In this document: positions 25,526 to 34,870 of the stretch, in pieces
How the letters are laid out: every line of letters begins with the position of its first letter
How positions within the stretch are numbered: the stretch's first letter is position 1
From: Chromatiales bacterium
GTDB lineage: Bacteria > Pseudomonadota > Gammaproteobacteria > Steroidobacterales > GCA-2729495
DNA: 64,000 bases
NCBI GenBank assembly: GCA_020351875.1
Contig: CP070671.1
Coordinates: forward strand, 1,244,831 to 1,308,830
Direction: 5' to 3'
Program-made: the position numbers and the translations under genes
Notes under the pieces: generated by a model
The model's input: the letters and a program-made list of their open reading frames with translations, nothing else
Database searches by the model: none
What the model was told of the DNA's origin: nothing

Positions 25526-28246
25526 TCAGTTGTCGCCGAACCGGTACTGCAGGCTCGCGCCGACCTGTCGTGGCCGCCCGATGCTGACCTGGGATTTGCC
25601 CTGCGTCAGCGCGTTGGCAAACCCGGACACGATGTAGTCTTCGTCACCCAGGTTCTGGCCGAATACCGAGGCCTCCCAGACGTCGTCCGAGCTCACCCAC
25701 GTGAGGTAGGCGTCCCACAGGTCGTAGGATTCCTGCTCGAGTTCCGGGAAGTTCAGCGCGCCCTTGTAGTGGTCGTCTACCCACGAGTAGTCCACCCGGG
25801 CGATCAGCCGGGAGCCGTTCGGCAGGTTGTAGGTGTATTCGCCACTCGCGTTGACCGACCATTCCGGCGCATTCACCAGTTCCGAGTCCTTGTCGAAGGG
25901 CACCAGGTCGGTGAAGAAATCTTCCCTCGGATCCAGTTCCGTGTACTCCGCGTCCAGGTAACCGACACCGAGCTGCAGCAGCAGGCTTTCGATCGGTATC
26001 GCGGTCAACTCCAGCTCGAAGCCGTCGATTTCGGCTTCGGCCGCGTTACGCGTGACCGGTGCGATGCCGTCGTTGACCTCGATCTGCAGGTCGTCGTAGT
26101 CGGTGTGGAACACCGCGGCGTTCGCGCGCAGTCGCTGATCCCAGCCGCTCCACTTGATACCAAACTCGTAGACCTTGGCTTCTTCCGGTTCGAAGGAGGG
26201 CACGCCGGTCTTCGGCGGGAATACCCGCTGCACCCAGCCGCCGGACTTGAAGCCCTCGGAGTAGCTGACGTAGGTCAGCAGGTCGTCGGTCCACGCGTAG
26301 GAGATGTTGAACAGCGGGGTCCAATCGTCGAAATCGGCTTCCGACGTGCCCCGCGGCAGCACTTCGTCGCCGGGGTTCAGGCCACGGACCAGGCTGACCA
26401 CGTTGCCCTGGGCGTCTGAGATCGGCAGGCAGCACACGCGCGCGTCGGGGTCCGGGTCGTCTGGAAACACCGGCGCGCCGACGAACTCCAGGAAGCCCTG
26501 GTTCAGGAATTTCGGATCAATCACTGTCTGGATCGGCGTGCAGGTGACCACCGAGCCGTCGGCAATCCGGGTGACGGGCCCGCCGGGAATCTTGCGGCAT
26601 TCGTCGCCGACCTTGAATTTCTTGGTCTCGTCGGTGTATCGGACACCGGCCGTGAACGACAGCTTGTCGTTGAAGTCGTACGTGAGCTGCGCGAAGCCGG
26701 CGTCGCTTTCATTGTCGACCTCCGCGCCGGACAGGATGTGCACCGGTGTGAACTGCACCTGGTCCAGGTTCAGGCCGTCTTCCCGGAAGAAGTAGGCGCC
26801 CACCAGCCAGTTCAGGCGCTCGTCGAACAGCGTGCCGGTGAGCTGGAATTCCTGCGTGGTCTGGTCGATGTCGAATTCGTCGATCAGCTCGTTGTTCAGC
26901 ACCAGCAGGCCGTCGTTGTCCAGCACCGTGAACGCGTCCACATCGCGATAGCTGGTAATGGACTTGATCACCGCCCAGTCGAAGTCGTACTCCAGCGTCA
27001 GGCTCACACCCCACACGTCGGTGTCGGAGGCCATGTCCAGCGGTGTCAGGTTCTGCGCACCGCTGTCGCGCGGCTGGGTGTCGGCACTGGTGATCGTCGG
27101 GCCACCGAACAGCGGGTTCGGCGCGGCGCAGTCCACGCCCGCGATCCCGCCCTCGGTGCAGATGGGCGCGGTCGCCAGGATGTTGTTCAGGTCGACGAAA
27201 CTCGGTGCCGGCAGCGGGTTGGGCGGTGGCACGTAATTCGGACTGGCCGGGTTGGCGAGATCGGCAATGAACGCGAGGCTCGCCCCGTCATAAACCGTGG
27301 AGCTCACCACCGGCGCGCCCGATTCGCGAGCGCGGGACCAGTCGGCCGTGAAGTCCGCAGTGAATCTTTCGTTCGGAGTCCAGCGGATTGCCGCGCGGGC
27401 CACGTCCTGGTCGATGTCGCCCAGGTCGTCACCGCCCACGCTGTTCGGCGCCTCGATGTAGCCGTCGCGCTCGAAGTGCGCGGCGGACAGTCGTGCGGCG
27501 AGGGTGTCCGTTATCGGCAGATTCACGAAGCCCTTGATGTCGAAGCGGCTGTCTTCGCCTGCGGTCACTTTTACGTCACCGTATATACCTTCGGTATCGG
27601 GCTTGGCCGTGGTCACGCTGATCGCGCCACCGATCGTGTTGCGGCCGAACAGCGTGCCCTGCGGCCCGCGCAGGACTTCGACGCGTTCCACGTCCACCAG
27701 GTCCAGCACGCTGCCGATGGTCTGGGAGATGTAGACACCGTCCAGGTAGATGCCGACACCAGGTTCGGTCGTGGCCGTGAAATCCACCTGGCCGATGCCG
27801 CGGATGAAGACCGACGCAGTGGAGTTCGCGCCGGAGAAAGTCGTTGCGGTATCGATGACCAGGTTCGGGGTGAACTGGTCGATGCCTTCGAGTTTGTTGA
27901 TCTGCCGCCGGCTGAGATCCTGGCCCTCGAAGGCGGTGATCGAAATTGGCGTGTCCTGCAGGCTTTCTTCACGCCGCCGCGCCGTGACCAGGATGTCGTC
28001 GAGGGCGCCGCCCTGGGCCCCCTGCGCTCTGGCTTCCGTCGGCAGTTGTGTGAGTGCGGCGCAGACCAGCGCGCCGCCGAGTAACCATGCCACGCGGGAG
28101 AGACGGTTCCCGCTGGGTGGTGATACTTTCAGACCCAATGCAGCGGCCGGCTGCGTCGTACCTGCGACCATAGCTTTTCCCCCGTGCAAGTCAGCAGTTC
28201 TGCGGTTCAGCGAGTCCCCAACCTTGTTCTTTTTGCTTTGTTGCAT
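25526..28246 (-). CDS. TonB-dependent outer-membrane receptor (large)
   Basis: A 906-residue receptor. A long charged leader precedes a hydrophobic signal (VAWLLGGALVCAALTQL, A-R-A-Q cleavage), then LDDILVTARRREESLQDTPISITAF and a plug domain with VEVLRGPQGTLFGRNTIGGAISVTT (about 190). The barrel follows, ending in an aromatic strand, GASLQYRFGDN. A second start at 28171 (preceded by GGGGGA) would give 881 residues; the ATG at 28246 has AGGA at a good distance, so the choice is open. This receptor class imports complex organic substrates in sphingomonads and Steroidobacter-like bacteria. It may serve the surrounding nitrilase or nitronate genes. Confidence 0.93.
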   Translation of the reverse strand: MQQSKKNKVGDSLNRRTADLHGGKAMVAGTTQPAAALGLKVSPPSGNRLSRVAWLLGGALVCAALTQLPTEARAQGAQGGALDDILVTARRREESLQDTPISITAFEGQDLSRRQINKLEGIDQFTPNLVIDTATTFSGANSTASVFIRGIGQVDFTATTEPGVGIYLDGVYISQTIGSVLDLVDVERVEVLRGPQGTLFGRNTIGGAISVTTAKPDTEGIYGDVKVTAGEDSRFDIKGFVNLPITDTLAARLSAAHFERDGYIEAPNSVGGDDLGDIDQDVARAAIRWTPNERFTADFTADWSRARESGAPVVSSTVYDGASLAFIADLANPASPNYVPPPNPLPAPSFVDLNNILATAPICTEGGIAGVDCAAPNPLFGGPTITSADTQPRDSGAQNLTPLDMASDTDVWGVSLTLEYDFDWAVIKSITSYRDVDAFTVLDNDGLLVLNNELIDEFDIDQTTQEFQLTGTLFDERLNWLVGAYFFREDGLNLDQVQFTPVHILSGAEVDNESDAGFAQLTYDFNDKLSFTAGVRYTDETKKFKVGDECRKIPGGPVTRIADGSVVTCTPIQTVIDPKFLNQGFLEFVGAPVFPDDPDPDARVCCLPISDAQGNVVSLVRGLNPGDEVLPRGTSEADFDDWTPLFNISYAWTDDLLTYVSYSEGFKSGGWVQRVFPPKTGVPSFEPEEAKVYEFGIKWSGWDQRLRANAAVFHTDYDDLQIEVNDGIAPVTRNAAEAEIDGFELELTAIPIESLLLQLGVGYLDAEYTELDPREDFFTDLVPFDKDSELVNAPEWSVNASGEYTYNLPNGSRLIARVDYSWVDDHYKGALNFPELEQESYDLWDAYLTWVSSDDVWEASVFGQNLGDEDYIVSGFANALTQGKSQVSIGRPRQVGASLQYRFGDN

Positions 28247-28361
28247 GATGGATCCTAGCAGGCCATTTCGGCAAGCCCCTTAATATTTCGAGCCGGGCCG
28301 GTTGACCAGGGAATCGAGCACCCCAAACGCGGGCCAGCAGATCACGGGCTCCGGCCCCGGC

Positions 28362-29255
28362 TCAACGGCCGAAACGCGCGAAGACCGGGCGGTGGTCGCG
28401 CAGGAAGGCCTCGAGCGGGGTGGGGCCGGCCCCGGTGAGCCGCGCCACGGTGTCGTTCGTGTCGGCTTCGCCGTTCCGGCGGAGCATTTGGAACAGTTCC
28501 GCCCGCATCTCGACATCCCAGTCTGTCACACCGGACAGGCGCATCAGCCGGCCGGCCAGCCACTGGGGGACGGGCACGTAGGTGACCCGGCGTTCCAGCA
28601 CGGTGGTCATCGCGTCGGCAACGTCGGTGCCGCGCAGGGATTCACCCCCGCTCAGCACGTAGGTCTGGCCATCGTGCCCGGCACTGCCCAGCACGCTGGC
28701 AGCCACCCGTGCGACGTCCCGCGCATCGATGAAGGCCACGCGGCAGTGTCCGAGAGGCAGGGGTATACGCCCGGCGTAGCGGATCGCGTCGGCGACCTCC
28801 AGGAAGTTCTGCATGTACATGTAGGGTTGCAGCACGGTCCAGCGCAGCGAGGACTCACGCAACCGTGCTTCGATTGCAGCATGAATGCGGCCATAGCCCG
28901 GTGGCGGGTCCAGGCTCGCAGCGTAGGCGGAAACTTTCACGAGCTGTGCTTCGCCGGCGGCTTCCAGGCTCTCGATCAGGTTGCTTTCCCATTGCACCTG
29001 GTCGGGGTGGTCGCGCACCGCGATGAAGGCCGCGCCGATTCCTCGCGTGGCCGCGTGCAGGCTGTCGGGTTCGCTGAGGTCACCCGTCACGATGTCGACA
29101 CCTTGCGGGAAGCCCTTCGCGGATGCCGAATCGGGTCGGACCAGTGCGCGCACCGGTTTGCCGGCCGCGGCCAGCAGGCGAAGGAGCTCGCCACCGATAC
29201 GACCCGTTGCGCCGACCACCAGGACCGGGCGCTTTCGCTTCGCGGGTTTGTTCAC
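28362..29255 (-). CDS. NmrA-like NAD(P)-binding protein (atypical SDR)
   Basis: A 297-residue Rossmann protein opening with VLVVGATGRIGGELLRLL (the GxxGxxG of atypical short-chain dehydrogenases), VRALVRPDSASAKGFP for NADP phosphate, then VKVSAYAAS and LQPYMYMQNFLEVAD. Members act as NAD(P)H:quinone reductases or redox-sensing proteins; the classical SDR Y-x3-K is not obvious. The start is GTG, overlapping the stop of the nitronate monooxygenase gene (GTGA, 29252-29255), so the two are translationally coupled and may share a substrate or supply reduced quinone. Confidence 0.85.
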   Translation of the reverse strand: MNKPAKRKRPVLVVGATGRIGGELLRLLAAAGKPVRALVRPDSASAKGFPQGVDIVTGDLSEPDSLHAATRGIGAAFIAVRDHPDQVQWESNLIESLEAAGEAQLVKVSAYAASLDPPPGYGRIHAAIEARLRESSLRWTVLQPYMYMQNFLEVADAIRYAGRIPLPLGHCRVAFIDARDVARVAASVLGSAGHDGQTYVLSGGESLRGTDVADAMTTVLERRVTYVPVPQWLAGRLMRLSGVTDWDVEMRAELFQMLRRNGEADTNDTVARLTGAGPTPLEAFLRDHRPVFARFGR

Positions 29256-30277
29256 CCGGCCCTGATCCGGGCCAGCGCACGCGCGGCCTCGGCAGCCATG
29301 TCTTCGATAACCTGCCCGGCGGGCCGGATGTCGTGAATCACGCCCAGGCCCTGGCCGGCCGTCAGTGGCATCTGGTCGAAATCACCGGTGGCGCCCTGTA
29401 CGGGCAACAGGCTCGAGAAGCGGCGCATTTCCATCACCTGACTGCCCAGCTCCATTGTGCCGATCACCGGTTGTTCCCGGTCGCCCATTGCATCGATGTC
29501 GTCCACTTTGTCGTGCCACTCTTCGACGAGCGCATTGCGTATCAGGCGCATCGGGTTGAAGTCCGGCATGTCGCGGCCGAACATCGACGACAGCACCGTG
29601 TCCTGCGCCCCGGCGGCGACGATGCGCTGCTTGTACTCGTCGGCAACGTCGGCTTCCGGCGTCGCCATCAGGCGCGTGCCGACCACGACACCGTCGGCGC
29701 CCAGCGCCAGCGCCCCGGCCATTGATCGACCGTCGGCGATGCCGCCGGCAGCCAGCACGAGCGCAGTGTCACCGACCGCATCGAGCACTGCGGGCAGCAG
29801 CGCGAACAATGGCAGCTTGCCGTAGCAGTGTCCGCCGGCTTCCAGTCCCTGCGCAATGATCCCTTCGACACCCAGGTCCACGGCGCGTTGTGCGTCAGTC
29901 GCGCTGCCTACCTGGTGCCATACGTCCACGCCGGCGGCATGCAGTCGGTCGACCCAGTCTTTTGGCGGCAGCGCCCAGTGAAACTGCACCACGGCCGGTT
30001 GCAGTTCGGCCGCGAGCTCGATGTGCGCGTCGGTGATGAAGGGTGTGATGAAGTTCAGGTTGACCGGACCGTTGGTCTGCTCTGCGATGGCCGTGACATT
30101 GGCGCGAATGAAGTCCGGCGGGAACGGTCCGGCGGCGAAGGCGCCCAGCGCGCCGGCCTCGCAAACGGCCACCGGCAGGCGCGGCGACAGCGTGACGAAG
30201 GCCATACCCGCGCATGCAATCGGGTGGGTCAGTCCGTAGCGGTCCGTCAGGCGTGTAGGAATGCTGGTGCCGGTCAT
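29252..30277 (-). CDS. Nitronate monooxygenase (2-nitropropane dioxygenase family)
   Basis: A 341-residue FMN TIM-barrel enzyme. GLTHPIACAGMAFV at the start, VNLNFITPF near 75, IIAQGLEAGGHCYGK near 145 with the catalytic-base histidine, and ALALGADGVVVGTRLMATPEA near 200 (phosphate binding) are diagnostic. It oxidises alkyl nitronates to carbonyl compounds and nitrite, detoxifying nitro-compounds such as propionate 3-nitronate. The ATG at 30277 lies inside one arm of a perfect 31-bp inverted repeat and has no recognisable ribosome site. It is coupled to the NmrA-like gene and diverges from the amidase. Confidence 0.9.
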   Translation of the reverse strand: MTGTSIPTRLTDRYGLTHPIACAGMAFVTLSPRLPVAVCEAGALGAFAAGPFPPDFIRANVTAIAEQTNGPVNLNFITPFITDAHIELAAELQPAVVQFHWALPPKDWVDRLHAAGVDVWHQVGSATDAQRAVDLGVEGIIAQGLEAGGHCYGKLPLFALLPAVLDAVGDTALVLAAGGIADGRSMAGALALGADGVVVGTRLMATPEADVADEYKQRIVAAGAQDTVLSSMFGRDMPDFNPMRLIRNALVEEWHDKVDDIDAMGDREQPVIGTMELGSQVMEMRRFSSLLPVQGATGDFDQMPLTAGQGLGVIHDIRPAGQVIEDMAAEAARALARIRAG

Positions 30278-30416
30278 AGCTTTATAGCTTATTGCAGGAT
30301 GTTGCCCGCGTTGCAGTCTCGTTTCTTGGCCATTGCGCGAGTCGGAGCGCTGCCTTTCGACCCTACGGAAATGCCAGTATTGTTGGCAATAAGCTATAAA
30401 GCTATGACCGGCACCA
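30265..30416. repeat. Perfect 31-bp inverted repeat over the two divergent start regions
   Basis: The left arm (30265-30295) and right arm (30386-30416) are exact reverse complements, separated by 90 bases. Each arm contains GCAATAAGCTATAAAGCTATG and continues as ACCGGCACC, so both divergent frames read Met-Thr-Gly-Thr. AAGCTATA and AAGCTATG within an arm form a direct repeat. No target-site duplication is seen outside the arms. It could be a duplicated operator/leader controlling both genes, or a 152-bp MITE-like element. Confidence 0.9.
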
Positions 30417-30433
30417 CTGAGGATCGAAGACTA

Positions 30434-31843
30434 ATGAGCGACGAACTCTGGCGCCTGGATGCCACCGCCATCGCGAACGGGATCCGTAACGGGGAGTTCA
30501 GTGCCCGCGAGGTCGTGGCGGCCTGCCTGGACCGTCTCGACGCGGTGAACCCGGCGCTGAACGCCGTGGTGGAAACCCGGGCCGACGATGCGCTGGCCGC
30601 AGCGGACAGGGCCGACCAGGCCGTCGCGCAAGGGGCCGAGCTGGGTCCGCTGCATGGCGTACCCGTGACAATCAAGGGCTGCCATGACCTGGCAGGCTGG
30701 GCGACGGTGAACGGCTGCGCGGCGCTGCAGAACAACGTGGCGTCGGTCAGTTCGCCGTGCGTGCAGAACCTGCTGGATGCCGGCGTGGTGGTGCTGGGGC
30801 GCACCAATACCCCGGAGTTTTCGTGCCGCTGGGAAACCACGAACGATTTCTACGGCGCGACGTCGAACCCGTGGAACGAAGAGCGCACGCCAGGCGGGTC
30901 CAGTGGGGGCGCCGCGGCGTCGGTGGCTGCCGGCATCAACCCGCTGTCGACCGGCACGGACCTCGGTGGTTCGCTGCGCCAGCCCGCGCAGGCCTGCGGC
31001 GTGGCGTCGGTGCGGCCGGGCCGCGGGCGCGTGCCGGACTGGAACGTGACCGATCCGGCCGAGCCGGGCATCGGTTTCCAGCTGATGAACGTGAACGGCC
31101 TGCTGGCACGGTCGGTGCGGGACCTGGACATCGGGCTACGCGCGATGGCGCGCGGCAGCTGGCGCGATCCGTGGTGGGCGCCGGTGCCGCTCGAGACCTC
31201 GGGCCCGGGCCCGCACCCGATCGCGCTGGTGCTGGACCCGGGCGGCAGCGACATGACCGCGCAGGTGCGCGATGGCGTCGAGAAGGCGGGTCAAGTACTC
31301 ACCGAGGCCGGTTACGGCGTCGACGTATGCAACCCACCGGACCTGGAAGCCGCGGCCGACGTCTGGAAGACGCTCGCCCTCGGCGAGATCATCCTCGCGC
31401 TGGAACCCGCGGTGAAAGACATTATTGGCCCGACACTGCAGCGGGCCTTCGACTGTTACCGAACCCAGGTGCCGGGCCTGGATGCCGGCATGATCCTCGA
31501 TGCGCTGGCGCGCCGGCGCGGGGTGTTGCGCCACTGGCTGGAATTCTTCGAGCGGTATCCGCTGGTGGTGGCCCCGGTCTGTACCGAACCACCAAACGCG
31601 CGCGACGCAGATATTTCGAACCCGGAGCGCAACCGCGAAGTAGTAGAATCTTTCCGCATGACCGTGGTGGTCAACGCGCTGGGTCTGCCGGCCGTCACCG
31701 TGCCTGTCGGCGTGAGTGACGGCATGCCGCAGGCCGTGCAGATCATCGGGCCACCCTTTGCGGAGACGCGGTGCCTGGCCGACGCCGCCGCCATCGAGAC
31801 GGCGGTGGGTGCACTGACACCGATAGACCCAACCTGGAGTTAG
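30434..31843 (+). CDS. Amidase (amidase-signature family)
   Basis: A 469-residue amidase-signature enzyme with the Ser-cisSer-Lys triad: lysine in GVPVTIKGCHDLAG (about 80), serine in RTPGGSSGGAAASVAAG (about 155) and serine in STGTDLGGSLRQPA (about 180). It hydrolyses an amide to acid and ammonia. The ATG at 30434 is preferred because GAGGA precedes it and homology begins at MSDELWRLDA; an in-frame ATG at 30404, inside the inverted repeat, would add MTGTTEDRRL. Two bases separate its stop from the next start. With nitrilases nearby it could finish hydrolysis of amide by-products. Confidence 0.92.
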   Translation: MSDELWRLDATAIANGIRNGEFSAREVVAACLDRLDAVNPALNAVVETRADDALAAADRADQAVAQGAELGPLHGVPVTIKGCHDLAGWATVNGCAALQNNVASVSSPCVQNLLDAGVVVLGRTNTPEFSCRWETTNDFYGATSNPWNEERTPGGSSGGAAASVAAGINPLSTGTDLGGSLRQPAQACGVASVRPGRGRVPDWNVTDPAEPGIGFQLMNVNGLLARSVRDLDIGLRAMARGSWRDPWWAPVPLETSGPGPHPIALVLDPGGSDMTAQVRDGVEKAGQVLTEAGYGVDVCNPPDLEAAADVWKTLALGEIILALEPAVKDIIGPTLQRAFDCYRTQVPGLDAGMILDALARRRGVLRHWLEFFERYPLVVAPVCTEPPNARDADISNPERNREVVESFRMTVVVNALGLPAVTVPVGVSDGMPQAVQIIGPPFAETRCLADAAAIETAVGALTPIDPTWS

Positions 31844-31845
31844 CC

Positions 31846-33309
31846 ATGTCGACAGCCGCCGAAAAACTCGCCAGCCCGAGAACCTGGGAACACTGGATCG
31901 GTGGGCAGCTCACGCCCTCGGATTCCGGCCAGCACCTCGATGACCTGAACCCGGACGACGACAGCGTGTACGCGCGCCTGGCGGCGGGCACCACGACGGA
32001 CATCGACAAGGCGGTGCGCACCGCGCAGGAGGCGTTCGGCGCCTGGAGCCAGACGCTCGCATCGGAGCGTGAAGCGATCCTGTCGCGCGCGGCCGGTATC
32101 GTCGAGCAGCACCGCGAGGAGTTCATGGACATCCTGGTGGACGAAGTGGGTTCGCCGATCGGCAAGGCCGCGTTCGAAACGCAGTACGGCATCGGCTGCC
32201 TGCGCGCTGCGGCCGGCGTGGCCCGCCAGGTACGCGGCCAGACCATTCCGCCGGACATGCCGAATCGCCTGAGCATCAGCATCCGCCAGCCGCTGGGCGT
32301 GGTCGCCAGCATTGCACCGTTCAACGTGCCGTTCCTGAAGCACACGAAGCTCAGTTCCACGCCGATTGCCACCGGCAACACCGTGGTGCTGCTGGCGTCG
32401 GAGTTTGCGTCCGTCACGGCCTTGCGCCTGGCGGAGATCTACAAGGAAGCGGGCCTGCCGGACGGGGTCTTCAACGTGGTGACCGGGCTTGGCGCCGACA
32501 TCGGCGACAGCCTGACCACGCATCCGCTGGTGAAGGCGGTGATGTTCACCGGCTCACCGCGCGTCGGCAAGCACATCGCGGACCTGTGCGGCAAGAACCT
32601 GAAGCGCGTGGTGCTGGAACTGGGCGGCAAGAGCCCGATGGTGGTGCTGAAAGATGCGGATATCGATGCGGCGGTGGGCGCCGCAGTATTCGGTTCCTTC
32701 TTCTTCCAGGGGCAGGCCTGCATGGCCTCCAGCCGCATCTACGTCGAAAAACCGGTGTTGGAAGAGTTCACGCAGAAGTTCCAGGGTGCGGCGCAGAGCC
32801 TCGGTATGGGCGACCTGCGCGACGAGAACACCTGGGTCGGGCCGATCATCAGCGACCGGCAGCGCGAAAGAGTCAGCGCGCACGTGGAAGACGCGCGGTC
32901 GAAGGGGGCCAACGTGCTGACCGGCGGCGAGTGGCAGGGCAACCGCTACAAGCCCACGATCCTGACGGGCGTGGAGGAAGCCATGACCGTATGCCGCGAA
33001 GAAACCTTCGGGCCGGTGACGTCCGTGTACCCGGTGAACAGCCCGGAAGAGGCGCTGCAGAAAGCCAACGACACCGTCTACGGGCTCAGTGCCGCGGTCT
33101 TCACGCAGGACATCGACAAGGCGCTGACGCTCGCCCAGTCAATCAACTCCGGCATGGTGCACATCAACGCACCCACGGTGAACGACGAACCCCACGTGCC
33201 CTTCGGCGGCGTTGGTGACAGTGGTTTCGGTCGCGAAGGGACCGACATCGACATCGATACGCTGACTGAGTGGAAGTGGATTACGGTGCAGCTGCCGGGC
33301 GGCAGCTAG
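31846..33309 (+). CDS. Aldehyde dehydrogenase (vanillin/benzaldehyde-dehydrogenase-like)
   Basis: A 487-residue ALDH. IAPFNVPF near 160, FTGSPRVGKHIADL near 230, VLELGGKSPMVVL (glutamate near 257) and FFFQGQACMASSRIY (cysteine near 290) give a complete active site. The FNVPF and FQGQACM forms are typical of aromatic aldehyde dehydrogenases. The ATG at 31846 has GGAG upstream and follows the amidase stop by two bases, so the pair is an operon. It converges on a GMC gene; the two TAG stops overlap in CTAG at 33306-33309. Confidence 0.93.
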   Translation: MSTAAEKLASPRTWEHWIGGQLTPSDSGQHLDDLNPDDDSVYARLAAGTTTDIDKAVRTAQEAFGAWSQTLASEREAILSRAAGIVEQHREEFMDILVDEVGSPIGKAAFETQYGIGCLRAAAGVARQVRGQTIPPDMPNRLSISIRQPLGVVASIAPFNVPFLKHTKLSSTPIATGNTVVLLASEFASVTALRLAEIYKEAGLPDGVFNVVTGLGADIGDSLTTHPLVKAVMFTGSPRVGKHIADLCGKNLKRVVLELGGKSPMVVLKDADIDAAVGAAVFGSFFFQGQACMASSRIYVEKPVLEEFTQKFQGAAQSLGMGDLRDENTWVGPIISDRQRERVSAHVEDARSKGANVLTGGEWQGNRYKPTILTGVEEAMTVCREETFGPVTSVYPVNSPEEALQKANDTVYGLSAAVFTQDIDKALTLAQSINSGMVHINAPTVNDEPHVPFGGVGDSGFGREGTDIDIDTLTEWKWITVQLPGGS

Positions 33310-34862
33310 ATCGCATTGCGCTTGAGCTGGTCGGCCAGGTAGTCGGCCTGGCGCAGGGCCAGCGCGACGATTGTCAGCGTCGGATTCTCGCAGCCCACGC
33401 TCGGGAACAGGCTGCCGTCGGACACGTACAGGTTGTCGATGTCGTGGGTCTGGCCGTGCGCGTTGCACACGCTGGTCTTCGGATCGTTGCCCATGCGGGC
33501 CGTGCCCATGTTGTGCGTGGCCGGAAATACGTCCACCAGGTCGAAGACCTCGCGTGCGCCCAGCGCCTCGTACATCTTTCGCGCCTGGCCCAGCGCGTAC
33601 TCGATGATCTTGCGCGAGTTCGGGTGCTCTTCGTAACGCACCACCGGTACCGGCAGTCCGTACTGGTCCTTGCGCGTTGGGTGCAGCGTGATCCGGTTCG
33701 ACAACTGGGCCATGTCTTCGCCGTGGATCAGCATCGCGGCGAATCGACTGTAGTCCTCGATGGCTGACGTCAGCCGCCGGCCCCATGCGCCCGGCATGAT
33801 CAGTTTTGCCATGATGTCGGGTGTGAAGGGGACCGTCAGGTACAACACACCGCCGAAGAAGCCCTGGTCGAGATTGCCGCCGCGCTCGTCGGTGACCACG
33901 CCCGCCTGGTGCGTACCCCGGTGCAGGTGCACCTGGCCGGGCATCACGCCCACCGCGCCGGCCAGCACGTGGCGCATGTAGTTGCGGCCCACCATGCCGC
34001 TGGAATTCGCCAGCCCGTCGGGAAAGCGCTCGCTCGTCGAGTTCAGCAACAGGCGCGTGGTTTCCACCACGTTGCCGCCAATGCATACCACTCGGGCCTT
34101 CTGCACGTGCCGTTCGCCGTCTGCGTCGAGGTAGGCCACTCCGCTGACACGGTTGTTGTCGTCCAGCTGCACTTCGACAGCCATGCACTCCGTGCGCAGC
34201 TCGAAATGGCCGGTCGCTTCCGCCTGTGGGATCTCCGTGTACAGCGTGCACCACTTGGCCGCGACCTTGCACCCGCTGGTGCAGAAGCCGAGCTGCAGGC
34301 AGCCCGGCCGGCCGTCGCGCGGTTTTGAATTGATCGCGACATTGTTCGTGTTGATCTGCGTGTAGCCGAGCTTGCGTGCGCCGGCTTCCATCACCTTGTA
34401 ATTGTTGTTCCCGGGCAGGTGCTCGATGTCGTGGGTCCCGGTCACGCCCATGCGGTCTTCGGCCTGGTCGTACCAGGGCGCCAGCTCGTCGTAGTCGAAG
34501 GGCCAGTCCGCCAGGTTGGTGTCGGGCACATCGCCGTAGGTGCTTTTCGCACGCATCTCGTGGGGCTGCATGCGCAGGCTGGTGCCTGTCCAGTGCATGG
34601 TGGTGCCGCCCACCGTCTTGCAGTTCCAGACCGGGAATTTCGCCAGCGTGTCGCCCTCACCGATGCGCTCGTCCAACCACGTGAAGGTGCCGAACATCGC
34701 CGCTTCGTCGTTCTTCAGGTCGGCGAGACCCAGACGCCTGCCGGCTTCCAGGCAGACCACGTCGATGTCGCGCTGGGCCAGGCTGTTCGCAACCGTCGCG
34801 CCGCTGGCGCCGGAGCCGATCACGACGACGACGGAGCTGTCCTTCAGGTCGAATGTCGCCAC
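33306..34862 (-). CDS. GMC-family dehydrogenase, large FAD subunit (gluconate/glucose-dehydrogenase-like)
   Basis: A 518-residue GMC oxidoreductase: VVVVIGSGASGATVANSLA at the N-terminus, VGGTTMHWTGTSLR (about 85), NLVA-type insert, FCTSGCKVAAKW near 195, and a C-terminal HNMGTARMGNDP with the catalytic histidine and YVSDGSLFPSVGCENPT. It has no signal peptide. The gene 8 bases upstream encodes a Tat-signal subunit 3, so export as a folded complex through its partner (hitch-hiking) is the likely route, as known for FAD-dependent gluconate and glucose dehydrogenases. Substrate is a sugar, polyol or other alcohol. Confidence 0.92.
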   Translation of the reverse strand: MATFDLKDSSVVVVIGSGASGATVANSLAQRDIDVVCLEAGRRLGLADLKNDEAAMFGTFTWLDERIGEGDTLAKFPVWNCKTVGGTTMHWTGTSLRMQPHEMRAKSTYGDVPDTNLADWPFDYDELAPWYDQAEDRMGVTGTHDIEHLPGNNNYKVMEAGARKLGYTQINTNNVAINSKPRDGRPGCLQLGFCTSGCKVAAKWCTLYTEIPQAEATGHFELRTECMAVEVQLDDNNRVSGVAYLDADGERHVQKARVVCIGGNVVETTRLLLNSTSERFPDGLANSSGMVGRNYMRHVLAGAVGVMPGQVHLHRGTHQAGVVTDERGGNLDQGFFGGVLYLTVPFTPDIMAKLIMPGAWGRRLTSAIEDYSRFAAMLIHGEDMAQLSNRITLHPTRKDQYGLPVPVVRYEEHPNSRKIIEYALGQARKMYEALGAREVFDLVDVFPATHNMGTARMGNDPKTSVCNAHGQTHDIDNLYVSDGSLFPSVGCENPTLTIVALALRQADYLADQLKRNAI

Positions 34863-34870
34863 GTTGCGGC

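Noticed and set aside
30265-30416. Insertion sequence ends
   Set aside because: The 90 bases between the arms encode no transposase and no target duplication flanks the arms; a MITE-like origin remains possible and is noted separately.
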